Below are positions 9,370 through 20,000 of a DNA stretch of 64,000 nt, piece by piece (the first letter of the stretch is position 1; each line of letters opens with the position of its first letter). Source of the stretch: Branchiostoma floridae (taxonomy: Eukaryota; Chordata; Leptocardii; Amphioxiformes; Branchiostomatidae); assembly GCF_000003815.2 (NCBI RefSeq), contig NC_049992.1, positions 10,911,974 through 10,975,973 of the forward strand. Reading direction: 5' to 3'. The position numbers and the translations under genes are program-made. The notes below the pieces were generated by a model. That model did no database searches. It was not told the origin of the DNA and saw nothing but the letters and a program-made list of their open reading frames with translations.

Positions 9370-12300
9370 TTAAAGGAAACCTCTGAAGTGCTCACAATGG
9401 AGTATCAATGAAATGCTGCCCCACAAAATATCAAACTGTACCTTATACAGCCCAGCATGCCTTGCATGAGGGACATAGGCATGTCCATCTCTGGTCAGTT
9501 CTGCTCTGGTCAGTCCAGCTCTGGTCAGTTCTGCTCTGGTCAGTTCTGCTCTGGTCAGTTCTGCAGGCTGTCCTGGTTGCTGTGTGTTCCATCTGTCAGC
9601 TGTTGACTTCCTGCTTGAAGGGGTAGCGTATGACATCCCAGTTCCTTCTCCAAGTAGGTTGGCACAGCTTCTCTCCATTAACTGCATGAGCCGTGGAAGC
9701 CCTGCATCTTCACTGAGATGCAGGCTGTCGTGCCTGCTCCACAGCCTACGTTGCCTTGTTGGAAACTTCTCAGTGTAATCCAAGAAGCTGACCTCCTCTC
9801 TGTCGCAGGCATCCTTGAACAGGTTGTTGTAGACTGAGGTGTCCCTGTCAAGGCGTGGCAAAACACCAACCACTGCAATCTAATAGATAGAGGGGATAAT
9901 TAACATGGTAGTGTCTGCTCCAGCACCCATGTACACTTTAAAAAAACACATGTAGCAAGTTAAGATCAAAACATGAACGAAATAATTTCCATGCATTATA
10001 TTACATCAGTGCCCAGCATCTACAGGTGCTTTTGTTTGATAAGATCTCTACAGTCGAATCCAGTTAATTGCACAACCGATAAGTGCACACTTTTGTTAAT
10101 TGCACAGAATCCCCAATCCTGTGGTGGTACAGTCCAGCTGAATAACTTCACTTTGTTGTACCATTTGGGTAATCTCACGAGATATGCTGGCCAGGGTTCT
10201 CCCCAGAATTTTTTAGTATAGTGGAGGGGCTGGCAAAATAACCCGAACCAACGTGCAGCGCTTTCATGAAAATGGGTTCATTTTGCAATGACAGAGGGTG
10301 TCGACTACTACAAGTATAATATATCATAGTGATTCCTTTGTTGTGAAGTGGCAAAATAACTATTGTTTTGATCATCGCCCATTCACAAGTTTTTGCAGAA
10401 AATGCCCACTGGAAAAGTGATGCCCCTTGGCACAAAATCTGTGAATTTTTATTGATTTAGCAACACTGACCAAGAAAATAGGGAAGAAACACACTAAATT
10501 CCAAAGAAGTATAGTGGACTCTGCTGGCAAATGTGGTGTGCAATTAAACGGCTTCTACTGTATAACTATAAGGTAACTAGCAGGATGTTGTTTGAATTGC
10601 CTGATTCTCGTTCTTTAAATCAATACAACAAATACTATTATTCAAGTTAATCCGGTTATTAGAAGACATTGTTATTATAATGTCTTATTGGTGAATTTCA
10701 TTGTTACCTTGCTTGTCGGAAACTGTGCTTTCGTTGAGCGAACCAGGTGTACGAACTCCTCCATGTCTACCTCCGTGGTGGTTGGACCGTGGAGATTGTT
10801 CGTTCCAGCAACGAGCACAACCATGGCTGGTTCTCGTGGTGGATGGTTGTCCTGCATTTCCAGTCGAACATGCCGCAGTGTTCCTCCAGGTGTGCTGTTG
10901 AAACCAAAGAGGAATCTGCCCTTTGGTGCTACACAGCCCTCCACCAAAGGACGCAACTGGCTGTCACCGTAGACTGCAATAAACTGGAAAACAAGGGATC
11001 TAACTGAAACTTATGTTTTTAAAAAGACTACGATGCTATGGTCAAACTTTTACTGGTTTGATGTAAGTTGGCGCCTGCTCTGCCTCCTACTTTTATTGCC
11101 TCCATAAACAAAGCTGCTATAAAAAAAGCTGGATCTTGTGTTTGGGGCTTGTATGTTTTGTAGACACTGGTGGCTCTTTTGTGAGAAGCTGTGAGATGGA
11201 CAAATGTCCTGCACCTGGCAGGAATGTGTGAATTGCCCTCTTCCCAGCCCATTAACAAGTAGGCATGGAAAGTCGATATCACCAGACTTAGACACAAATT
11301 AGGAAGAACTGCTGCAATACGGCTAGAAAACATGATTTAGGGCAAGCTTTCCAACTGAACTTTTCAGGATTAGGAAAATATAGTAAAGTTTATTTGCAAG
11401 TTCATGCCCGAGGGCTAATTGTAAGTACATGGTATAAACATAATGACTAGTGTTGGCTATTTCTCAACAGGTTGGGTTTGACTTCATTTTGGGAAGCAGA
11501 GGGAGACGAAAAGCCCCACATTTTCTAGAATTTGCGGGTTCTGCGATTTCAAGAGAAAAGTGGCTTTCTGTTCGTCAATGTGGAGAAGTTGGGATAAGTC
11601 TCATATCCGAAAGTAGATTTTGCTATCATTTCTTTCCAAAGTAAATCAAATCAACCATATACCATCCATACCAGTATTCAGAAAGGGATGTTACAGCATC
11701 ATTCCAGTGATTCCACCATAGAGTGATGTAAAAAATCTGTGATCTTCCCAACCAAAATATGGCTACACATGGTTTATCTAACTAGCCTGGGACCCTAGGG
11801 GATCTATTAGTCATTAAAGTCTCTACCAGACTCCCACAGGGCCGAATAATAATAGGGGAATTTGGCCAAGTTACAACCTGTAGGAATAAAAGCCCAGTAC
11901 TGGTACATGTAGTACGAGTCAATTGGCTGAGGATTGAACTGCAAAAGACTGACTTCAATCCCATGGGAAGTTATTTATCCCTATTTGGCCAAATTCTTCT
12001 CTTTTGACACATCTGCTGTGAGATAAAGATCTGGAGCAGGGTGTACTTTGAGCCTTGAATTTGTTCGGAATATCAAATTCAAAAGTTGAAAAGTAATAGA
12101 ATACAGCTACATTTACTTTCAACGCTGACTAGTACGAAAACAAGGACAGGCACAGTCAACCTATAGGGCAGAAAGGTACAAAGTTGTACTTCTGCTTGTA
12201 CTTGTAGTGCTCGCTAGTAAAAGCAGAAGTAGAAAGGGCTGGCAAAAGAAAAACTGAACAATGTCAAGTGATGTGTAACTTTCGAAAAATGATTTCCTTG

Positions 12301-14934
12301 GTTTGCTTTCTGCCACAGAGGGGGCCAAGGACATATTACACAATTTTACTCTGAGCCTGAAGTGCCTCACAGGTAATGTGTGTTGAAAGGGTAAGAACAA
12401 AAACGTTCATGCAAACGTTCATCTTGATTAACTTGATTAACAGTTAAACTTTTAATTTTGGCCTGACCTGCAATGACCAATCAGGGCTCAGAATACCACC
12501 TGCATATGCAGGTTAGTGCAGGTAAAATTTGAGTTGTGCAGGTATTTCTGGTGTCTACCTGCACCTAACCTGCACTGGTCCATGTACTGGGTTTTATACA
12601 TAAATATCATATGACATAGATGTATGTGGATTGCTATTAGCTGCATTGACTGTTACTACCTATAAAGTATAAAAGAAAACATAGCAATGGTTCCTGAACA
12701 ATTTTAGCATGGTCCATACTTCTAACATCCAGAGTGGTGCAGGTAAAATGTGTCTGGTGCAGGTAATTTTCAGTGTACCCTGCACCAGTGCAGTGAATCT
12801 GACAGAATTTACAGCATAAAATAAGTACTAGTATCAAATAAGTGCACACAAGGCATAAACCTAGTCCCCAAACTAAACTTTAGAAGTTCTGTTTGATTTC
12901 TGAGAACCAACTAATCACACTGGGTTAGGTTAAGAATTATGTGTCATTTCAAGGTTTAGTCAGACCTTCTTGGTCATTTGGATGCAGAATTCTTACATTT
13001 CTTAGGATGGACATATGTTTTCTGTATCAAAATGCCTGTATTGCAGTTTAGATACATTGACCAAATTACAGCAAAGTCTTTGTGAATCCAAGGAGGTTAA
13101 AGAATCAAAAGAAAGTTGTGCCAAAAATAGTTACTCAAGCAACTGGATATGGTTTTGAAACGGTCAGACGTTTCGGAAAGAATCCACTTTCCTTCGTCAG
13201 TGACACTGGCGAAAGGAAAGGTGGTCTATTTGTCTTATCTATTAGGCAAATTGCTTGCAGGCACAGGAAAACTACATGGCACTATGCCCAATGGGAACTC
13301 AGAATTCTCTGTCACTATGGAAACCAGTCATCACAGCCTCTAACACATTTATTTATTTACATTGGTAACAGACAGTTGAAAAAAGGGACCTCCTTGGTAA
13401 TAACAAATAGTATCAAAGCTGGCAAGGGACTTATATATGTATAGCGGCACACTGGTGACCGTTTGACTCCCCTTGGCTGGCTATCACCAGAGTGATATAT
13501 AAACTTCTATATAGAAAATATTTCTAAGGCACCGTAGGGTCTGCTTCGAGACTACTTGGTCAAGTTGGTGTGACAATTTGGTCTTCCACACCCTTTGTGG
13601 GCTATTTATGCTAAATCAACAGGAAAATGTTACCATTATTCCAAGTCTAATTGGTGTTGTTGCCTGAACAAAAGTTAAATCTGCTGGTGTGTTTTCAAAT
13701 TCAAACTCAGTGTTTTGTCTTGTCTTCTTATGGTAATTACTAGATCACAGTCCAATCAATGGCATTTCTTTACTGGATATTTACCAGCCTACCGTGGCTT
13801 ATTCAGCTAGTGTTTGGGAGATAGAATCAGCAAAGTTAGGGATAATTTATAAGATGCTGGCTTAAACTTCATTCTCTGAAAAAAAAAGGAACTGTTCCCA
13901 ACAAAACACAATTTGCCATCCCCTAAGCAGTGAGAATACAGTAAAATATGTCAGGTATAGCATGGATTCCAGCTATACCTTTGGCTATGGGAAAATGCAT
14001 GTCCTTCAATGTATCTGGGTTTGTGGTTGGGGGGAATTATTTTGTGGGCATGTTGGCCCAGGTGTAGGCAAGTAGAAAAAGTTCATCAGGCTGACATAAA
14101 TTATAAGGATAGACTATAGAGTATCGAAGCCCCAGTAAACTTGCTGACTTCCCATCACTTTACAAGAAGGGCTTTGAAGTAAAGTGGTCACCCTCTATAG
14201 AATATCATCATACCTGCAGATTTTTTAGACTTGCAAGATATACACGGATAATCTATGCAGTATAACCTTCATGCAGGGATACTCAAGAGGACTTAGTTCA
14301 AGAAATTATACTGTAAAACCACTACAAAAGACTGGAAAACCTTCAGGCGAATCAGTTTTCTTCTGTAGTGAAATGTGTAATGCTAATAAGATTAAGTGAT
14401 GGAAGAAGATGAAATATGTTCTATTTTTTTTAGTTTTCAAACTACAGAGTGGTTCTTCTTCTACTTTTCAACCTTGTTCTACCATTCTTTTTTTTTAGAT
14501 CATTGTACCCTAACATAACTTCAAAAGAAAATATCAGACAAAAATATCAGACAAAATTCTGGTGAAACACACTAAATATAAGGATTTTGTAAGTGTTTGT
14601 GATAAAACAAATGGAAAATCAGTAAATATTTTGAGAGTAAAAAATTTAAAACTTACAGGCATGCTGGTGTTGCTGCAAAAGCGTGGCCATTTGCTCTTGT
14701 TCTGCTTCCCCGAAACGCCCCTGCTCCAGCTGCGTGCACGGCTCCTCCTGCCCGTCCCTGTCGCTGCCTCCGCTGCTAGCTCCTCGTCCTCGTCATATGG
14801 CGCGCAAATCCACGTCGGTAACTTATTCAGATAACGCCATGTCCCGTCAATAAGTGGCCGCATGGTGTCCACATCAGTGGTCCGCATGGTGTTCGCGTTT
14901 ATAATGTCCAGAAATTTCAAAGATACCACACTAC
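9370..14934 (-). CDS. SGNH (GDSL-type) hydrolase-like protein, three exons visible, 5' end missing
   Basis: Exons read on the minus strand are 14934-14657, 10983-10708 and 9879-9370. All boundaries are AG/GT and phases agree (2 nt carried in, then 0, 0). The SGNH blocks are visible: block I VYGDSQ at the start of the middle exon (nucleophile Ser codon 10962-10960), a glycine block GFNSTPGGT, block III GTNNL near 10806, and the final Asp-x-x-His block HDSLHLSED at about 9738-9712. The family comprises esterases and lipases, and similar domains also occur in repetitive metazoan gene families. The first visible exon is acidic then Arg/Ser-rich and looks disordered. It begins with two bases of a split codon, so at least one upstream exon lies beyond 14934. 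The tail after the catalytic His carries the 15-bp repeat and may be intron read-through (a GTACAG donor lies near 9440). Substrate is unknown. Confidence 0.7.
9490..9566 (-). repeat. 15-bp coding tandem repeat, about 5 units
   Basis: The unit CTCTGGTCAGTTCTG is repeated in register, with one copy changed to CCAGCTCTGG. On the minus strand it encodes AELTR repeated (one unit AGLTR) in the C-terminal region of the SGNH-like protein. It keeps the frame. Confidence 0.85.
10051..10560. mobile_element. Tc1/mariner-pogo-type MITE, TSD TA
   Basis: Left end CAGTCGAATCCAGTTAATTG and right end inverse CAGTAGAAGCCGTTTAATTG form imperfect inverted repeats, flanked by TA (10049-10050 and 10561-10562). 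The ends resemble the CAGTCAAACC-type ends of the element at 25359-26600. It lies in the intron between SGNH exons 9879 and 10708. An internal CAGGGTTCTCCCCAGAA at 10193 could mark the end of another inserted element, but I see no matching partner. Confidence 0.6.
11383..11602 (+). repeat. Dispersed repeat, inverted partner at 50262-50536
   Basis: Shares long stretches with the reverse complement of 50262-50536: AGTTTATTTGCAAGTTC, CATGGTATAAACATA, TAGTGTTGGCTATTTCT, GGAAGCAGAGGGAGAC and AAGTTGGGATAAGTCT in the same order. No terminal repeats or coding potential are recognised. It is probably part of a moderately repetitive transposable element. Confidence 0.7.
12482..12790. mobile_element. 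Truncated hAT-like MITE (CAGGGCTC family)
   Basis: Starts CAGGGCTCAGAATACCACC and is, in reverse complement, the same element as 34360-34689: CCTGCATATGCAGGTTAGTG, GTACTGGGTTTTATACAT and GGTGCAGGTAATTTTCAGTG. The far terminus (TATTTCGAGCCCTG in the complete copy) is missing. It sits inside the first visible SGNH intron. Confidence 0.65.
13080..13445. repeat. Probable dispersed-repeat fragment
   Basis: Contains GTTACTCAAGCAACTGGATA followed by a short palindromic GTCAGACGTTTCGGAAAG tract. I associate this combination with high-copy amphioxus retroelement flanks. The 120-codon ORF here has no recognisable domain. Low certainty without a copy-number search. Confidence 0.3.
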
Positions 14935-17040
14935 CTGAAAAAGAACCTATGCTACACTAAACTAAAAACTCACCTAAAACTTACCAAGAAGAACCTAGAA
15001 CACTACACTAAACTTCCTACAAACTTACCTATGAATCCACTGAAACTACACAACTAACAGTTCTGTAGAGTTGCCTTGAAAAAGGCAGGTATGGAAACTG
15101 AATGATCTCTTAAAATGAGATGAGCAAATTACCTTGGAAAAGGTAATTCAAAGTCACAGTGAGATCAGAAACAAAATCAAGGAGTTTGCCCTGAATCATC
15201 AAACACAACTGTGGGAAGAGGTAAGCCATTCACTGCATCATATTGGGTTGGGTGGTGTGATTCACTCTGCTGATTGGCTAGTTTGAAATTTCAAATGTAA
15301 TCAACTGTCCTGTTTCTCAGCAAAGGGAGGGTGTGGTTTGTTTTTATGAAGATGATTGGCTGCTTCAGAAATTCAAAGTTCAGAGCCCAGTGGGGTTTGG
15401 CATCCATATGCAAAGTGATTTGGATGATTGACAGCTGGGTGAAGTCTACAAGACCAAGAGTACAGTACTACAGCTGTACTAGATCTGAGAAATTAATAGT
15501 TACACAAAATTGTTAGAGTAATGGTGCGAGATTCATACCTTTATAAGTTAGTTTAACACAAATCTGTATGTAGATATGTAGAAGGTGAATCTTTCTGAGC
15601 AGTTCACAAATTCTGAAGTTTGCCCCCAAACTATTTACTTATTTATTCATCTTCTACATGCTGTAAAAATATTATGTATGTAGCCTGGATGCCAGGCTGT
15701 TTCCAGTGCCTTAGCACTCAAACAAACACCTCACCTCATCTATCCCTTGACCTTCTAGTGGGTCATTCATTGGGCACCATGACAGTTCGCTGCACTGTCC
15801 TCCTACAATTCCTGACATCTGACTAAAACACACCACCAAGGAAATTCTACAAGAGGCCCCCTAATGAGTTAGAACAAGGAGGTTCTGAGGTCCCTTTTTA
15901 AACTTCCTTGGTTAGACCATGATACTATAAGGATTTTTGAGATTGGACAGAGTTGTCCTCTGAACTTCCCACAAAGCAAGGGGTGTGAACAGGCCTTTGT
16001 CACATCTGGACAAATCCTTGTGGGAGTTCTATTTCCTGTTGTAAATACCTTGAGGATATACTTTAGGATGCGTGAGTGAAGTAGCCCCCCACCCCCACAC
16101 ATACACATACACGAACATCTATTCGAAATAAATGTAGTACCTATTATTGACACCTAGATATACTATCATATCCTTGCTCACTGTGCATGTGCATCCAACA
16201 AAATGTATTCTCTTCTGATTCCACTAACTGCCCCTAGATACACTGCCCTAGATATGACCTCATGATGGCTCATCTGTGACTCCATGACTTCTGCTGATCT
16301 CAAAGGCCTAAATAAAACCAGATGTCTCATGACATGAGTGGAAATGAAAACCTACTTGGGGGGCCAGTGGCACATGCAGTCCAGTGGCACAGGTGTGACC
16401 AGCCAAACAGAATTTTCAAGAACCCAAACCATCTTGGAGAGGGTGTCCACCTTGTTTTTAGCCCATCATTTTTTTTGTGCTTCGGGACAGGTACAAACAA
16501 GGTATGTACTACACTATACACTTTCTTTTAAAAAAAAGGCATGAATTATGACTTGAATTTAATCACCTTGAATCCCCCCTCCCTAGAACTATTATGTCAG
16601 ATATAAATTTAATATATAAGCAATAAGGTATGTGTGTGTGCGTGTGAATAGCTATAGGTATAAACAGCATACTTGCCTCACTCTTTTCATGTTAGGATTA
16701 TGCATTTTAGGGTTGAACTTTCAATTCACACTGGGTTACAAAGGGTACTGCTTTGAAGTACAGTACAAAAGAATTTGAATTATGACAGCCAAAAGTCTGT
16801 CTTTAAAACAAATACCTGCCCTATTGTCTAGACAGACCTGATATACATGTCAATAGGTTGAGTTAACTGAAGGCTAAGCAGTTCACAGGAAAGCTCAAAA
16901 TGTTATACCGCATAGATTACAATACCCATGAAATTCTGTCATTCTGTCAAAGGTCTCCAAGGAAGCTGTCCAAGTCTGATTTCAGGTGGTTAAAAACTGG
17001 GAATTGTTTTACAAAAGTGTAGATCATTTCTCTCTCACAG
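14935..17040. promoter_or_regulatory. Head-to-head intergenic region with two inverted CCAAT boxes
   Basis: This stretch separates the minus-strand SGNH-like gene from the plus-strand gene at 17041. GATTGGCT (inverted CCAAT) occurs at 15272-15279 and 15354-15361, 82 bases apart. A good donor (GAAGAG|GTAAGC) at about 15220 follows a short frame (IRNKIKEFALNHQTQLWEE) that would join exon 17041 in phase, so a first exon of the plus-strand gene could lie near 15120-15220. A bidirectional promoter here is inference. The remainder holds no recognised gene. Confidence 0.25.
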
Positions 17041-20000
17041 GTCATCATGACTGATGAGATGCCAAAAGTTGAAGTCTATGGCATCTTCATCAATGGGAAG
17101 GCGAAAGGTCTTGTAAGCACAGAAATGAAAGACAAAGTCAAGCACCTGCGCCTGGAGATGACAAACCAGGGCTGTGAGTTTGCTGGATGCTTGTTCAAAG
17201 CGTCAGATGGCCAGGTCATCCCCGAGAACATGGAAGCGTACATTCCAATGAAGGTAGGCTTTGAAATTTACTGGTACTGTGACTTTAATATGTAGCAGGC
17301 CAGTGGCTGTGAGAAGTCCTGTAATTTAGTTTTTAGCCTCTTATCCTAAGGTCATAGGTGAAAATTACAGTCAGTTACTGTGGGTTTCCTGTGGTTATAG
17401 TCAAATGAGTCAAATGTAATTTAATTGCTTCAAGATTTGTGATCGACCAAGATTTTGATTTTCCTAAAAATTGAAATTGGGGGACGTTGGCTTTGGGAAT
17501 ATAAACAAAACCACTGGACAGTGCTGCATCTTTCAAACTACAGTGTTTATGTATGTCCTCCATGAATGAAAAAAAAATACTGTAAATTGTGTTATGATGA
17601 AGCACTATAATTTTTTGGACAATCAATTTGCTAACACTGCAAAGTTGTCATTGTAATTTCTACATACAGTGACTATTATGGAGAAATTTTTGTGTGGGAG
17701 GCAAGGATTTTTTTCTTGCATTTTTGGCAACATAGAAGTTAGCGATTCCTAGAGTTAAACAAATTGGTGTGAGTCCTAAGATGAAATACATAAACATCAC
17801 CGCCTCACCAGGCTCAGCATAGACAAAATTATATCTTGTGGAGCAAGCCACACAGCATGCTGTAGACATGGTCACAGCCAAGGGCCCCATAGACCATACT
17901 CCCCCAGAAGTTTTTACAACTCATTTTATAGTCATAACCCATCATACATTCTTTCTTGCATTTCCAATAACAAATTTTGTCAAGTTAAGTGTTGCAGCCT
18001 TACTCTAACTACCCTGGAGGCCATCCGGGATCGGGCAGCTAGGACCTACTAAAGGGTAGCGATAACTCCTTCGGGCTTAAACTCCCCCGGAGTGATAATG
18101 TGAGATTGTCGGGCTGACTGCCTTGGCTCCCAGACAAAACTTGCTAACAAACCTCGCTAGCTACCCGGTCCTGTCTGGCTCCCAGGGTATACTCTAACTC
18201 TAGTCTAAGGTGTCAGTTTCATTTTCAAGGACATATGAAAGAAACACCCTATGCTGGTTAATTAAGCTGCACTACTTAAGATTTGAACAAAACAAAAAGT
18301 AGCTTTTCCTACTTTTTCTTTACATTGTTAGTTCAGTCAACCCTATAGCATTGTACCCGGTATACCAATATTCAGTGAGAGAAGCTGGAACATCATTGCA
18401 CCACATAACTTCATAAGCATGTATAAAAATTGTGACCAACAGATGGGCCTGTGTTCCTTATCAGACTGGCTTCTCAGTGGGGGGCCAGTTGACAGTTTCC
18501 TCAAACACAGTAGATTAAAGTTTTCTGTACAAGGTTTTGCAGTTTTGAAGGGAATTTGACCTCTTCTTGTTGATACCCTACAAAATAGACTAATAAGTTC
18601 ATGATCATATGCTATTTTAGACTGATTATATATGGGTGTTTTCAAAGAAGAAGATCTTCACTTGTCCTTCTGTCTGTCACCAGTCTGCCATAAGCCAAAC
18701 TAATTAGCCCACTGCAGGGGACCTCCTGGCCAGCATGTTGTTTACATACAGGAGGGTCTACTTCAGGCAGACCTTGTGCAGCTTGTTCACTAACACTAGG
18801 AATATGAAATAATGATGAAAATATGCTAAAAAGTTGTTGTATAAGCCATTCACATAAGGTTTTGCTCTGGAAAATATTTCAGTTTTGGGGCCCAAATCTT
18901 TAACTGGGTCCAAATCACAGCAGAGGGTGTTAATATCACAGCATAGGGGTCCTACTCTCCAAGCAGAGGTCGAGTCGCGGAGATATACTAGTAGTAGTCG
19001 AAAAAAATAACTTGGAGAGTAAGGGGTCCAGCCCTAAACCAAGGCTTGCCTAAACTGAAAGGGCCTGGTGAGAAGGAAGGAGATGTGTGATTTATACCCC
19101 GTTCAACATGCAAAAAATGAAACGGTGCTATCGGTTTGGCCTAAAAATCAGACAGCAATTTTCCGTTCATGATGCAAACTTGCACACTGTTTCAGTTCCT
19201 TGAAAAGTCATGGTAATGCATGGTAATGTGACCTCTGAGGTGGTTGTGATCTTGCCCAAACTTGTACTTAGGTGTCAGATTATTGGTATTTGATTGAAAT
19301 GGAACCAATGTCTTACTGAAGCCGGATTCTGTCATGACCTTGGAAATGCCTCTGAAAACATTGTGGTCCTGACATATGCCATTTCCAATGGATTTCCTGA
19401 CACTATGCAATATCAGGACTGCTGGCTCCTCAGTCGACCAGGAGGTGGCCCAATAATAAAAACAACTTTTACGATTAAACCGTGACCGAAACATGTGAAT
19501 GACAGTTAGAAATGGTAATTTTTCCATGAAGCCACCAAATTATATGAACGCACGTGCCCCCCGTAAAACGGATCCCACCACTTTAGCGTTCAAATTGAAA
19601 GTTCGCAATTCCGGATAACTAGAAATCGCTTCAGATCCATGCCCTGACGAGGTTAAAAGAAAACGTTGCAGATCCATTTCAGAGCATTCATGATCTTACC
19701 CGTTTCAGCTTGCGAAACGAATAGAGCCAGTCCATTTTTTTGCATCATGAACAGGGCCATAGTTTAGTACAACTTGCCTCCTACTTTATTTTGCTGGAAT
19801 GCATTTGTGTACTTGTGTGACACATATGCATTTACAACCAAAATGTTGCCATCCGATGCCCACTTTGCTTGAGTCTGGACTGCAAACATGTTGAATTCTG
19901 AACTTTTACCTGCACTAACCTGAATATAGATGTTTTTGAGCCTTGTATTTATATCTTGCCATCTATTTTTTTTCAGGAAGTGCTACATCCTTACAAGAGC

